A stretch of 45,275 nucleotides of DNA, from the NCBI RefSeq assembly GCF_001440405.1, contig NZ_LLXX01000126.1, positions 24,277 through 69,551 on the forward strand, written 5' to 3'. The translations under genes were made by a program, and so were the position numbers. The notes below the pieces were generated by a model. That model saw only the letters and a list, made by a program, of their open reading frames with translations. It searched no databases and was not told the DNA's origin. Shown here piece after piece: positions 17,370 to 25,930 of the stretch. The DNA comes from Bradyrhizobium valentinum. Its GTDB lineage: Bacteria; Pseudomonadota; Alphaproteobacteria; Rhizobiales; Xanthobacteraceae. The first letter of the stretch is position 1, and each line of letters opens with the position of its first letter.

Positions 17370-17506
17370 CGGCCGGCGGAAGGTCGAGCGGCTCTGTGAC
17401 GCCCAGCAGCGACTCCGGGTGTGCCTTAGGACATTAGGCTGTGGAGATCCGCGGCCAAACTGCAGCAATCCGGGTGCGGCCTAGCGCGGGCCGAAGGGAC
17501 GGCGCA

Positions 17507-17531
17507 GGAACGTCTTTGCATTCTACTCGTT
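17507..17531 (+). promoter_or_regulatory. EcfG-type promoter before the 141-residue unknown protein
   Basis: GGAAC, 16 bases, CGTT: an exact consensus match ending 60 bases before GTG 17592. It may also drive the downstream kinase gene. Confidence 0.7.
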
Positions 17532-17591
17532 GGCCTCGGGTCGGCACCGACGTAAGCAGGACGACGTCCGCCGAACAAATGGAGCTTGATT

Positions 17592-18017
17592 GTGTCCGCA
17601 GTGCGTGATGCTTTCACCTGTGGACGGGGCCATTTCGGTGGCCCCGCACGCCCCGGGATTGGACCCACTTCGGCATTTCAGAACGGCGCAGCCTGGGTCG
17701 CTCGGGTTCTTGTCCCAGCGATCGAACAAGGCAATGCGGAGCTTGAGCCGGAGCGCGTGGCCTTCCGGCTAGACCTCAACCTTGACCCGCATTCGACAAA
17801 CCACGCGCACGCCGACTTTTGGCTTGCCGAGCTCGACGGGCGGCGCGCGCAAGGCCTCCGGTACTACATCAATGTCATCGGCGGGGATTCGGTGTGGCTA
17901 TACAAGCCGGGCGAGCCTGGAAGGGCATTCGGGTCGGTTGCAGAGTGCGGCGCGGACCTGGTCTGGGACCTGCTCCGCGGCGCAGCGGGAGAATTTGGAG
18001 CGCAGATCGGTCGATAG
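17592..18017 (+). CDS. Unknown soluble protein, 141 residues
   Basis: No family is recognised. The C-terminal two thirds have good composition (VPAIEQGNAELEPERVAFRL, ADFWLAELDGRRAQGLRYYI) and suggest a small alpha/beta protein without membrane segments. I chose GTG 17592, which has GGAG eight bases upstream; an in-frame TTG at 17586 is the alternative. It stands behind an exact EcfG-type promoter and ends 60 bases before an HWE kinase gene on the same strand, so it is probably induced by general stress and may be co-transcribed with that kinase. Confidence 0.55.
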   Translation: MSAVRDAFTCGRGHFGGPARPGIGPTSAFQNGAAWVARVLVPAIEQGNAELEPERVAFRLDLNLDPHSTNHAHADFWLAELDGRRAQGLRYYINVIGGDSVWLYKPGEPGRAFGSVAECGADLVWDLLRGAAGEFGAQIGR

Positions 18018-18077
18018 AGGGACGCTAGGTCACTCTGGACACCCCAAACACGAAGGGTGCACGAGCACTTAAGGGCT

Positions 18078-19466
18078 ATGGAGGTAAGATCCAAAAAACC
18101 AGGACGCCTCAAGGATGCGCTCGAGCGCAGCCAGCGTGACCTCGAGGATTTCTTTGAGAACGGCGCTGTTGGGCTACACTGGGTCGCCTCGGACGGTTCC
18201 ATCCTCCGTGTCAATCAGGCAGAACTCGACCTTCTCGGGTACTCACGCGAGGAATACGTCGGCCGCCATATCGCGGAATTCCACGTCGATAAGTCCGTGA
18301 TCGGCGACATTCTCGCTCGCCTAGCCCGGGGTGAAAAGCTCGACAAGTATGGAGCGAGGCTCAAGGCGAAGGACGGCTCGATCAAGCACGTGCTGATCAG
18401 CTCCAACGTGCATTTCCGCGATGGCCAGTTCATCAACACCCGCTGCTTTACCCTCGACGTCACCGACCTGAAGAAAGCGGAAACCGCGCTGCGCGAAAGC
18501 GAGCAGCGCCTGCGTGCAACGCATGAGCGCGCCTTTGCGGGGATTGCTGAAGTCGATCTCCAGGGTCGGTTTCTCAGGGCTAACTCCCGGTTTTGCGAAA
18601 TCACGAATTATTCAGCCGACGAGTTGCTGAACTGCAGCTTTGGCTCGATTACCCATCCCGAGGATGTTGGCCCGGATATGGACCATTTCGCAGCCCTTGT
18701 CTCCGGCCGGGCCGACACGTACCAGACCGAGAAACGATTCCTCAGAAAAGAAGGGACAACAATCTGGGTGGCCGTCTCCGCCTCGATCGTGCGGGATGAT
18801 CACGGCCAGCCGCTTTACGGCATCCGCGTCGTGCAAGACATCACCGAACTCAAACGCGCGCAGGCCCGTCAGAAACTGCTGCTCGACGAATTGAACCACC
18901 GCGTGAAGAACATGCTGGCGACGGTCCAATCCGTGGCTATGCAGACCCGGCGCAGGGCAACCGATCTCAATGGCTTTTCGCAGGCGTTCGAAGGGCGGCT
19001 CATGGCACTCAATCGCGCGCATGAACTGCTGACGCGGGAAATCGGGACTGGCGTATTGTTGCGTGACCTGATCCTCGAGACCGTGGCACCCTATGAAGAT
19101 GCGGCAGGAGAGCGCTTCCGCCTGAGAGGCCCTGAGATCCGGCTCGGTTCTGAGGTGGCGGTAACGCTGGCCATGGCGTTGCAGGAGCTCACCACCAACG
19201 CCGCGAAATACGGCGCACTCTGCACCCCTCAAGGATGCATCAGCATAGAGTGGCGGAGCCCCTCACCCGACTCTATGACGATTGACTGGGCGGAAACGGG
19301 TGGGCCGCCCGTCGTAAAGCCCACGCGGCGAGGGTTCGGCTCGGACCTCATCGAAAGAGGACTGGCGCGGCAGTTTGGCGGCACGGCGATCCTCGATTTC
19401 AACACGGCAGGAGTGCGCTGCCACATCGCATGCATGCTGCCGCAACGCGGCGATGGCATCCCGTGA
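18078..19466 (+). CDS. PAS-PAS histidine kinase of the HWE/HisKA_2 group, N-box His replaced by Gln
   Basis: A soluble kinase of 462 residues. PAS-A covers about residues 20-130 (FFENGAVGLHWVASDGSILR) and PAS-B about 140-265 (RAFAGIAEVDLQGRFLRANS). The phospho-acceptor motif ELNHRVKNMLATVQSVA has His274. The N box is ALQELTTNAAKYGAL: the His that gives the HWE family its name is Gln369 here, while the W-x-E motif (WAETGGPP, Trp404) is kept. The catalytic Asn is intact, so activity is plausible but not certain. ATG 18078 is preferred; an in-frame GTG lies at 18057. It follows the 141-residue stress-promoter gene by 60 bases. Confidence 0.85.
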   Translation: MEVRSKKPGRLKDALERSQRDLEDFFENGAVGLHWVASDGSILRVNQAELDLLGYSREEYVGRHIAEFHVDKSVIGDILARLARGEKLDKYGARLKAKDGSIKHVLISSNVHFRDGQFINTRCFTLDVTDLKKAETALRESEQRLRATHERAFAGIAEVDLQGRFLRANSRFCEITNYSADELLNCSFGSITHPEDVGPDMDHFAALVSGRADTYQTEKRFLRKEGTTIWVAVSASIVRDDHGQPLYGIRVVQDITELKRAQARQKLLLDELNHRVKNMLATVQSVAMQTRRRATDLNGFSQAFEGRLMALNRAHELLTREIGTGVLLRDLILETVAPYEDAAGERFRLRGPEIRLGSEVAVTLAMALQELTTNAAKYGALCTPQGCISIEWRSPSPDSMTIDWAETGGPPVVKPTRRGFGSDLIERGLARQFGGTAILDFNTAGVRCHIACMLPQRGDGIP

Positions 19467-19511
19467 CATCGCCCTGCAGGGCACCATGCCGACGGTTGCT
19501 TCCGACGCGAG

Positions 19512-19851
19512 CACGCCCGAGAGTTGCCCGGTCGCTCGCTGGCACCGAGGGCTCGAGCAGTCGCGACGGGCGCGCAAGAAGATGGTGATACGGTTCAGGC
19601 ACTGGGAGTGCATCCTGAGGCTCGGTCGGCTTCGACTACGCGGCCCGCAAGGCGCCCAGGACGATTTTGTTCTAACCGACAACGATCAAAATCTGCGACG
19701 ACTCGCATCGCTGTCGCCCGACCACGACCTACTCACGTTCTGTGCATCGCGTACGTTGTAGTTGCGTAAGGAGCGTCCGGCGGTTCAAAGCCGGCCGCTC
19801 TTTGTGAAATGGCTAACCCTCATCGACGGCAGTCGACTTTTGCAACAAATC
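19512..19851 (+). mobile_element. Right-end remnant of the IS5/IS1182-like element
   Basis: Holds the last 80 or so codons of the transposase (RLGRLRLRGPQGAQDDFVL) and the terminal repeat GACTTTTGCAACAAATC at 19835-19851. It aligns over its length with the right end of the element at 41473-43382. The left part of this copy is absent, and the frame runs through from the end of the kinase gene without a start. Confidence 0.75.
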
Positions 19852-19931
19852 AACATAACCGACTTCCCCATAGTCGGCTGCCGGTGCAGCTCTCAGTGCA
19901 AGACGTCAGCGATTGAAGATCAGATTCGGGG

Positions 19932-20048
19932 TCATCGTTGCGGAGTTGTCATCCTGAAAGCCAATTGCAGCGCATAGCTGCCGAACAGGATGACTGCCAA
20001 CAAGCAGTAGACAAGATAAGAAGGCCGTCCGGGCTTGTGACCGCTCAT
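19932..20048 (-). CDS. Small single-span membrane protein (38 residues)
   Basis: Begins MSGHKPGRPS, followed by a membrane segment YLVYCLLAVILFGSYALQLA and a short end. AGGGA lies upstream of the ATG at acceptable spacing. It starts 32 bases after the stop of the 123-residue membrane protein on the same strand, so the two may be co-transcribed. Function unknown. Confidence 0.45.
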   Translation of the reverse strand: MSGHKPGRPSYLVYCLLAVILFGSYALQLAFRMTTPQR

Positions 20049-20080
20049 TTCGCTGGATCCCTATCTTGGCGACCGACCGC

Positions 20081-20452
20081 TCAGCTCTTTGTCGCCGTCT
20101 TTGAGAGTTCAGCTTCTACGCCCGCTGCGCAGGCTCTGGCGAATGAATAGTCCATACTCGTGGAGGCAACAGTCTTCACGTACTCGCCGATGACATTGTC
20201 CTTTGAATATGAGCCCGCCGCCTTGAACTTGGCGACGGCGCCGTCAGCCGCCGTGAACTGCGCGACGCACAATGGGACCAGGACAGACATCCGACCGCTG
20301 CTCTCTGCCATTGCGCTCATGGTTCTGGCAGTGCTGCTGGTGATCCAGCCGCCCCACATAAATCCGATCGAGATCGCCGCAACAGCGCCGAAGGCGGTAC
20401 CTTGGAGGAAGCGGGTCCGTGCCTCGCCCTGCAGAATTTCAGGTATTCTCAT
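20081..20452 (-). CDS. Unknown protein with one N-terminal membrane segment
   Basis: A protein of 123 residues. AAAGGAGA precedes ATG 20452 and decides the start over an ATG at 20479. Residues 18-40 (TAFGAVAAISIGFMWGGWIT) form a membrane helix; the rest is a periplasmic-type domain of about 80 residues with two cysteines (LCVAQF, ARACAAG). Similar one-span proteins are common in Bradyrhizobium, but I know no function. No promoter motif is evident upstream. Confidence 0.7.
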   Translation of the reverse strand: MRIPEILQGEARTRFLQGTAFGAVAAISIGFMWGGWITSSTARTMSAMAESSGRMSVLVPLCVAQFTAADGAVAKFKAAGSYSKDNVIGEYVKTVASTSMDYSFARACAAGVEAELSKTATKS

Positions 20453-20770
20453 GATGGTCTCCTTTGTTTGCGCACACAAGCGCGTTCGCGGCCGCAGACG
20501 CCGCTTGCACAGCGCTTGGCAAAAGCATCTAACCTATGAGATTACGCCTTCCGATGGCGCTCTACCTGCCGCTACGACGACGAGCCGCGCCTTCGGACGT
20601 CGCCGGTTCATGGACAGCTTCAAGGTGGCCAACTAGTGAAACGGTAGACAGTTGTCCTGATGCTGTACAGCACGTTCTTGGTCGCCGGCCAGAAGGTCGC
20701 AGTGCCATCGTCTCTGGCGGGCGATCTCAGCCGTGCTCGCAGCTATCAGCGGCGTGGTCCCGATGATGTT
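20453..20770. other. Intergenic region without a supported gene
   Basis: Plus-strand frames here are antisense to, or continuations of antisense readings from, the membrane protein gene. I see no binding site or repeat until the 100-base repeat begins at about 20771. Confidence 0.4.
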
Positions 20771-20843
20771 TAACGTCGGCTTGGCCGGGCCACGGCGACT
20801 TCCGGTCTACCCCGGCGATCGGACATTCTCACAATAGGCGGGT
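20771..20843 (+). repeat. 100-base repeat truncated by a MITE
   Basis: Contains GACTTCCGGTCTACCCCGGC and GGACATTCTCACAATAGGCG, but the usual end (CATGTCTCAAAGGTGCCA) is replaced by the left end of MITE copy 2. Confidence 0.75.
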
Positions 20844-21067
20844 GCCGATTGTGTTGCAAAAGTCGTTTGCCGAAGGTGTCAAAAATTCTGAGGGCCGCAG
20901 GCGCGATTTTCGTGTAGAGATCTGAGGGACCTCATCGCCTCACGCTAAACTCATAGGCGACTTCGCTAACGCGATTGAGGTTATCCGAATCGTCGATCGC
21001 CTCGCGTTTTAAGGTTTCACCAAAAATTCGGACTGATGCAACTTTCGAGTTTTGCAACAGTATCGGC
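20844..21067. mobile_element. MITE copy 2 (terminal repeat TGTTGCAAAAGTC)
   Basis: Ends GCCGATTGTGTTGCAAAAGTC and GAGTTTTGCAACAGTATCGGC, 224 bases, non-coding. An inner motif shared with copies 3 and 4 (GGTCCCTCA) is on the opposite strand, so this copy is inverted relative to them. Confidence 0.75.
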
Positions 21068-21149
21068 CACAAGCAGATACCGTGTTCGATAGCGGCGGAA
21101 GGCGACATCACGGATTGCTCGGGTAACGGCGAGTCGCTAGTTGGAGGAC

Positions 21150-21605
21150 CTAGCCAGAAGCGTCTGAGCCGCCCCGCTGCACCAACTCGAGGGTGATGCC
21201 CTCGGGACCCTCGAAGAGCCGTAGCTTTCGGCTGATGTAGTCCATTTCGTCGCTCAGCATGGTTACGCCGTTGGCCACGAGGTGCGCGGTGACGGCCTCA
21301 ATGTCGTCGACGCGGAACGCGAGGTGATTGAAGCCCCGTTTTCTCAGATTTGTCGGGTGCGCACCCGGATCGGTCCCTGGGATCGGCTCAAACTCAAGCA
21401 GCTGGATCTCGAAAGGATAAGCCGCTCCTTCAAGTGCGAGGGTGATATGCTGCGCTTTCATGCCCGGCATGCCCATGTACCGGGCGGGAAGGCCACCGTC
21501 GATCGTCGCGACGTGATCTTTTCTGAAGCCAAGTAGCGCGAAGAACTCGATCGCCGCGTCGGCGTCTGCCACCGCGATAGTAACATGATCCGGATTGAGT
21601 ATCAT
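21150..21605 (-). CDS. VOC-family (glyoxalase/bleomycin-resistance fold) protein
   Basis: A protein of 151 residues with two beta-alpha-beta-beta-beta modules: HVTIAVADADAAIEFFALLGF at the start and FNHLAFRVDDIEAVTAHLVA in the second half, ending GITLELVQRGG. Candidate metal ligands are His7, Glu at about 67, His at about 95 and Glu at about 144. The superfamily includes glyoxalase I, extradiol dioxygenases and epimerases; the fold is clear but the reaction is not. Its ATG overlaps the stop of a short upstream frame (21602-21835). Confidence 0.8.
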   Translation of the reverse strand: MILNPDHVTIAVADADAAIEFFALLGFRKDHVATIDGGLPARYMGMPGMKAQHITLALEGAAYPFEIQLLEFEPIPGTDPGAHPTNLRKRGFNHLAFRVDDIEAVTAHLVANGVTMLSDEMDYISRKLRLFEGPEGITLELVQRGGSDASG

Positions 21606-21835
21606 ATTGTTACTCCCTGTAATCCACGCGTGCGCTCGGCCGCGCGGCCATACGTCTGCGGGTGAGCTGCCAGCAACCGGCCCTCCCGCTCTTGCAAGGC
21701 TACCAGCTCGCTCCGTCGCACGGTAGGCGGGTTGGCCTGCGGCGAAGTCTGCTTCGGGTCAATCGCTACAGGTCCTTTGCCGCCGAGCCCGATGCGAAGT
21801 CCGCTTTGACCCAAAAACTGACCTGATTCTAACAC
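21602..21835 (-). CDS. Short ORF overlapping the VOC gene start, doubtful
   Basis: A frame of 77 residues ends in an ATGA overlap with the VOC gene. The last 40 residues (RRSELVALQEREGRLLAAHP) look like a genuine protein tail, but the first part runs through two GCGAAGTCYGCTTT-type repeats. It is probably the 3' end of a gene replaced upstream by repeat sequence. Confidence 0.25.
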   Translation of the reverse strand: MLESGQFLGQSGLRIGLGGKGPVAIDPKQTSPQANPPTVRRSELVALQEREGRLLAAHPQTYGRAAERTRGLQGVTI

Positions 21836-21923
21836 CTAATCCGGTGGCGACCTGCCTGCTGCGCAAGCTCCACTACCGGCGACCCCGCTCCCAATCGATT
21901 ACCTCGTGCGACAGGATGAGGCT

Positions 21924-22489
21924 TCATTCACCCTGGCGCTCGTCCAGAGCAGCGGCGTACCAAAGGCTATCCAATCCTTCTTCGATCGCCCAGCCGACGT
22001 TCGTCCCGCGTGATCTAAGCTTGTCGAGACGCTCGAGGTAGATCATACGCTGGGCAGGAGCTAGGCTTGATACGATTTCGAGAGACCGTTTGTACATGCG
22101 GATCAAAGCAGCAAAATAGCCTTCATCTTCCATGCTGTAGGATTCTAGAAGCCGAATGCCTCCTCGCAATAAAATATCGACAATTCCGCTATTCCATCCG
22201 AGCGCCCGACGGCTTTCTTGTAATCCGCAATCGCCTTCTTGGCTTTCGAAACCGATACCGACTGGCCTTTCATTAGGTCCGGGGATATCCATCTCGAAAT
22301 ACTCGCCTTGAAGGGCTGGAGTTGATCATGGCCCAAGCTCAAGCGGGCGTGCAAGAATGCCTGGTTGTCTTTGCTCGCAGTGTAGAGGTCTTGCACTAGT
22401 CCCCGAAGGCCCGCGCGATCGAAATCTAGGAGCGCGGCCTTAACGTCGCTCCAAGTTGGTGACGCATTCTCGCTACGGACCACGGCCAC
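21924..22489 (-). pseudogene. DUF6155-like protein gene, frameshifted
   Basis: Two overlapping frames together give about 185 residues of one protein: TWSDVKAALLDFDRAGLRGL to FYCEEAFGF in the first, then LLESYSMEDEGYFAALIRMY to the end in the second. The break lies near 22145, where a single base is missing (TTCTAGAA for an expected TTC CTA GAA) and creates a stop. The family assignment is from memory of similar rhizobial proteins and its function is unknown. Restoring one base would give an intact gene. Confidence 0.6.
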
Positions 22490-22634
22490 GAACCCTTCAA
22501 AGATGGTGAACGAGCTTCTCGGCGGCTAAAGATACACGACTTACGCAAAAGGAGCAGATTGGCCGGGTCAAGGATGCCTAACCAGTGGCACATGCTCTCT
22601 TCCTGTAACCAAGGAGTATGACCATGCAGAATCA

Positions 22635-23259
22635 GTGAAAGCTGCCCTGACGCCTGATAAACGGCTGCCCTGGAACAAGGGAAAGCTGACAGGGGCAAAG
22701 CCACCGCTGCGACCCAAACACGTCTGGTCAATCCGGACGAAACTCCAGATCGAAGGCCGCACTCGCGACCTCGCCATGTTCAATCTGGCGATAGACAGTA
22801 AGCTTCGCGGCTGTGATGTCGTCGCCATCCGATTCGAGGATGTCGCTGCCGCCGGGTACACGGCGGATCGCGCAACGGTCTGACAAAAAGAAAACCGGGC
22901 GACCTGTCAGATCTGAATTGAGTGAGCAGACCCGCCAGGCCGTCGATGACTATCTAAAGGCCGCCAACAAAAAAACGGGGGACTTCTTGTTCACGGGCCG
23001 TCGTGGTCCAGATCGCAACATGACAACGCGCCAATATGCGCGGCTCGTCTCCGATTGGATTGGAAGCGTCGGGCTGGACCCGAGGCTGTTTGGGACGCAT
23101 TCGTTGCGACGCACAAAGGCTACCCTGATCTATCGGCGGACGGGCAATCTCAGGGCCGTCCAACTCTTGCTCGGGCATACCAAGATCGAAAGCACGGTCC
23201 GATATCTCGGCATTGAGGTGGATGACGCCCTCGGAATAGCGGAACAAGTTGACGTCTGA
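22635..23259 (+). pseudogene. Tyrosine recombinase/integrase, inactivated
   Basis: The protein is a short (about 205 residues) rhizobial tyrosine recombinase. The first part begins MKAALTPDKRLPWNKGKLTG; the second holds the catalytic domain with Arg in LRRTKA, the LLGHTKIE box and the active Tyr in VRYLGIEVDDA. Near 22881 the gene has a stop (TGA, where relatives have Arg CGA) and one inserted A directly after it. The two lesions together remove the catalytic half. The start is GTG 22635. Confidence 0.75.
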
Positions 23260-23346
23260 AATACCCGGGCAGAGTGGACGTGCTCTGCCCGGCCCTTAAC
23301 CGCCGCTTTGTGCCAATAACAGAAGTGGCGGTTACCCGGAAGTCGG

Positions 23347-23769
23347 CTAGCCTGTATTGAGCAGTTGGGACACCGCCGTAACCAATTGCGCTGGAGCAAA
23401 CGGTTTTTTCAGCAAAATGCTGTTGGGCACTCCCTGCGACGCCCAATCGTCGGCGGCAGCGCCCGTCATGTAGACGATGGGAAATGCAGGATCGATTTGC
23501 CTGACAAGGCGCGCAATCTCCCAACCTTTCATCGGCCCTTTGAGGTTGACGTCAGTTACGAGCGCCGAATACTTGACCACGCCACTTTCGATCATCGCCA
23601 CGGCTTCCTGGCCGGAAGCGACCGTCGTCAGGTCGAAGCCGCCCTCCTTCAAGGCGTCATGAACGATTTCCTGCAATGATTCTTCGTCCTCGACCACGAG
23701 CGCGCAGACACAAATAAAGGCGGTTCCACGACCTAACGCGATGGGGGCGAAATGTTCAAAAGTGAACAT
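23347..23769 (-). CDS. Single-domain response regulator
   Basis: A receiver domain of about 120 residues with no output domain. The acidic pair is in LVVEDEESL, the phospho-acceptor Asp in LVTDVNLKG, the conserved Thr in YMTGAA and Lys in LLKKPFAP. The first 22 residues (from ATG 23769) are not part of the fold and the true start is uncertain. The 75-residue gene upstream ends nine bases before this one, so they share a transcript. Single-domain regulators often serve as phosphate sinks or partners for HWE kinases, three of which are in this window, though none is adjacent. Confidence 0.85.
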   Translation of the reverse strand: MFTFEHFAPIALGRGTAFICVCALVVEDEESLQEIVHDALKEGGFDLTTVASGQEAVAMIESGVVKYSALVTDVNLKGPMKGWEIARLVRQIDPAFPIVYMTGAAADDWASQGVPNSILLKKPFAPAQLVTAVSQLLNTG

Positions 23770-23778
23770 AATGGACCG

Positions 23779-24006
23779 TCAGCGGCCCCAACTTCCCAGC
23801 TTGTTAAGAGCCAGCTTGGAAATCTCCGCCGGGTCTTCAATCCCCAATCGGCCAACCGCAATGATCTTCTCGGCGACAAGCTGCGTGATGGGGTCGCTGC
23901 GATCCTTTAAACCCAGCGCCCGTAAAGTCTGTTCGTAAGCCGTCACTAGACGTTCAATTTCCTCCGGCCCGAACACAGTGTTTTCTAACAGCCTGTATAT
24001 AGCCAT
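23779..24006 (-). CDS. Small conserved protein upstream of the response regulator
   Basis: Seventy-five residues, all helical and soluble: PEEIERLVTAYEQTLRALGL, then SDPITQLVAEKIIAVGRLGI. I know this type of short protein from rhizobial genomes as a conserved unknown. It ends nine bases before the response regulator, which suggests a two-gene unit and possibly a signalling role. Confidence 0.7.
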   Translation of the reverse strand: MAIYRLLENTVFGPEEIERLVTAYEQTLRALGLKDRSDPITQLVAEKIIAVGRLGIEDPAEISKLALNKLGSWGR

Positions 24007-24432
24007 GGCTTACGACAACGCGCGGCGGCGGCATGGCGCGGTAACTTTTCTGCTGCGCGTCGAAACAATTTCTGAAATTTGCGAGGAACTTAAGCTGGTG
24101 CGACGCAACGGAAAGACGTCGCTCATCCGGCATCGCGCACTACAAACCCCTCTGTCCGCAAAGTGCCAATATCGGAAATACCGGACGCGACGTTGCGGCG
24201 TAGGCAGAAGCAGCGGAACTATTCTGGCGTTCAATCCGACAGAACGAGGAACGTATGGATGCGAGCGCACGGGATGTGAGGCAAAGGCGTTGCAGCGTTC
24301 CATGCAGACGAGGCGCTAAGTATCGCGCGGGCTTTGGCAGAGAATTCGACGAGCCAATTGCTCTGCCGAACGGGCGCGATTGCCCCCATGACTTAGGCAA
24401 CGCCGCAAATGCGTTTTTGAGTTGCGCCGGCC

Positions 24433-24609
24433 TTAGCCACCGGACCGATGCAAAAACGGATCCACGGCTTCAGCTAACAGGGTAGCCAATTGGGCGGCGG
24501 CAGGCGTGGACTGCTTTTCGGGCGGCAGCGAGCCGACAGAATGGACCGCCACTCCAGCACCAGCGGCAACGGCAACTATCGCAATTGCAGCAAGATATTC
24601 GATCCTCAT
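24433..24609 (-). CDS. Small secreted or membrane-anchored protein (58 residues)
   Basis: Starts MRIEYLAAIAIVAVAAGAGV: a hydrophobic N-terminus that acts as signal peptide or anchor, followed by about 35 hydrophilic residues rich in Ala and Pro. The ribosome binding site GGAGGACC is strong and well spaced from ATG 24609, which is why I call a gene this short. No family known. Confidence 0.6.
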   Translation of the reverse strand: MRIEYLAAIAIVAVAAGAGVAVHSVGSLPPEKQSTPAAAQLATLLAEAVDPFLHRSGG

Positions 24610-25014
24610 GGCGATGGTCCTCCATCAGCCCCACGGACTAACCGGACACTCTCTGAAATGGTTCCAGAGCGCATCTGATCTTGTCTGCAATCGCGGCCGT
24701 TGCTCTCCTCACTGCAGCAAGCACAATGCCGCGGTTCTAACGGCGTCACGGTCTGAAATCAGGGAACGAAAGCTCCGGTCAAGACTTTAGTAGCTCGAGA
24801 CCGTCGCTCGCCGTTAACTACATGGCGCATGTCGCGGATAGCCAAAGGCTCCTACTGCAGGGCCCGCTGTTCTTAAAAACAAGCACTCGCGCAGATAGCC
24901 AAAAGCGGCGGTCTCCGGTTCCGTTCAGAATTACCGGCCGTGCTCGCAAGCGGGAGAGCTGCGGGAGGGATGGACGCCAATGCTTGCGCTTTCTTACCCG
25001 AACGAGGCTTCGTT
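24610..25014. other. Intergenic region without a supported gene
   Basis: Short frames only. Two similar phrases (GCGGATAGCCAAAGGC near 24834 and GCAGATAGCCAAAAGC near 24891) suggest degenerate repeated DNA. Confidence 0.4.
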
Positions 25015-25149
25015 ATGCGCAACCGCATTGACATAGACTCCAAACACAGTCGAGCAATCGTTCAAGAGATCGGCGAGAGGCTACGCGCGTTCCTGCAAGA
25101 AAAGCCAATCATACCAGCGGCTGAGCGTTGGGCCAAGCGTCGCCATTAA
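25015..25149 (+). CDS. Small conserved protein (44 residues), C-terminus altered
   Basis: Begins MRNRIDIDSKHSRAIVQEIG and continues ERLRAFLQEK; I recognise this start as a widespread short Bradyrhizobium protein of unknown function. The last 15 residues differ from what I recall of relatives, so a frameshift near the end is possible. ATG 25015 is preferred to earlier in-frame starts. Confidence 0.55.
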   Translation: MRNRIDIDSKHSRAIVQEIGERLRAFLQEKPIIPAAERWAKRRH

Positions 25150-25193
25150 GCCGCTTTGGACAGCACAGACGGCTCGGCTGATATGGACGAGCA

Positions 25194-25403
25194 ATGCCAT
25201 CGGTGAAGCGCCTTGCGTCAAAAATTTTGGATGAGTACGGTGCGGCGCAATCCGAATTGATCGGCAAAGCCGTCGTGCTCACCGACGGAAAGGCAGGCAC
25301 GGTCGAGAACGTTTGGCTGGATGAATTGCACGGGCTTCGGATTTCCATCGAAGGTCATGAGGGAAGATGGCCGGTCTCAACGATCAAGCTTCCGGAGTCC
25401 TAG
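25194..25403 (+). CDS. Small conserved protein (69 residues)
   Basis: A beta-rich small protein: KRLASKILDEYGAAQSELIG, then KAVVLTDGKAGTVENVWLDE and the end GRWPVSTIKLPES. The composition is natural and the reading looks like a PRC-barrel- or SH3-like strand pattern, but I cannot assign a family. It follows the 44-residue gene by 44 bases on the same strand. Confidence 0.6.
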   Translation: MPSVKRLASKILDEYGAAQSELIGKAVVLTDGKAGTVENVWLDELHGLRISIEGHEGRWPVSTIKLPES

Positions 25404-25605
25404 ACCTCGCTTCGGCTGCGGGTTACCCAGATCGCGCGCTTCTTTCAAAGCATTCCAATCAAAATGAAAAGCCCGACCTCGGTCAAGAAAGTGACGCTGT
25501 GTCGCGCGACCGTAAGGAACACGTCGCTCGCCGAGAGAGGGTTCACGAATGACTCGCATCTTGCGAAGCCCCGGGACTAGACCGTCTAATGTCCGCTCTT
25601 CCTTG

Positions 25606-25820
25606 GATTTTGTTGCAAAAGTCGAAAATCGAACGACCCCGAAAATCTCGCGAAAGGTGATTTTCAGAGAGCTGTAACGTTGCGAAGCGCCATCACGCCG
25701 CTACGCGGGTGGTCGTTTTTCCGAGGAGCGACGTGGTCCCTCACGTCGCCACGTGCAACACGCGTCAGCGTCCCTGAAAGCTTTCGTTCGCCACCCCAAA
25801 AAGACTTTTGCAACAAAATC
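25606..25820. mobile_element. MITE copy 3 (terminal repeat GATTTTGTTGCAAAAGTC)
   Basis: Perfect inverted ends of 18 bases, 215 bases in all, non-coding. Its ends are identical over these 18 bases to those of the full element at 41473-43382. The interior shares GTCGAAAATCGAA, AAAATCTCGCGAA and GGTCCCTCAC with copy 4. Confidence 0.85.
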
Positions 25821-25908
25821 CCCTGAACAGCAGACATTTGTCGGAACGGCGATCAAGGCCGCGTGGTGCCAAGAGGCGACATCGCATGGTTTAGTCTGAA
25901 TATGAAAG

Positions 25909-25930
25909 AGGCCGCCAACTGAGGCGGCCT
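25909..25930 (-). terminator. Hairpin after the zinc-ribbon gene
   Basis: AGGCCGCC, six-base loop, GGCGGCCT, starting at the stop codon of the gene and followed on the minus strand by CTTTC. A weak T-run, strong stem. Confidence 0.6.

Noticed and set aside
20160..20636. Plus-strand frame of 158 residues
   Set aside because: Antisense to the 123-residue membrane protein gene, which has a clear ribosome binding site.
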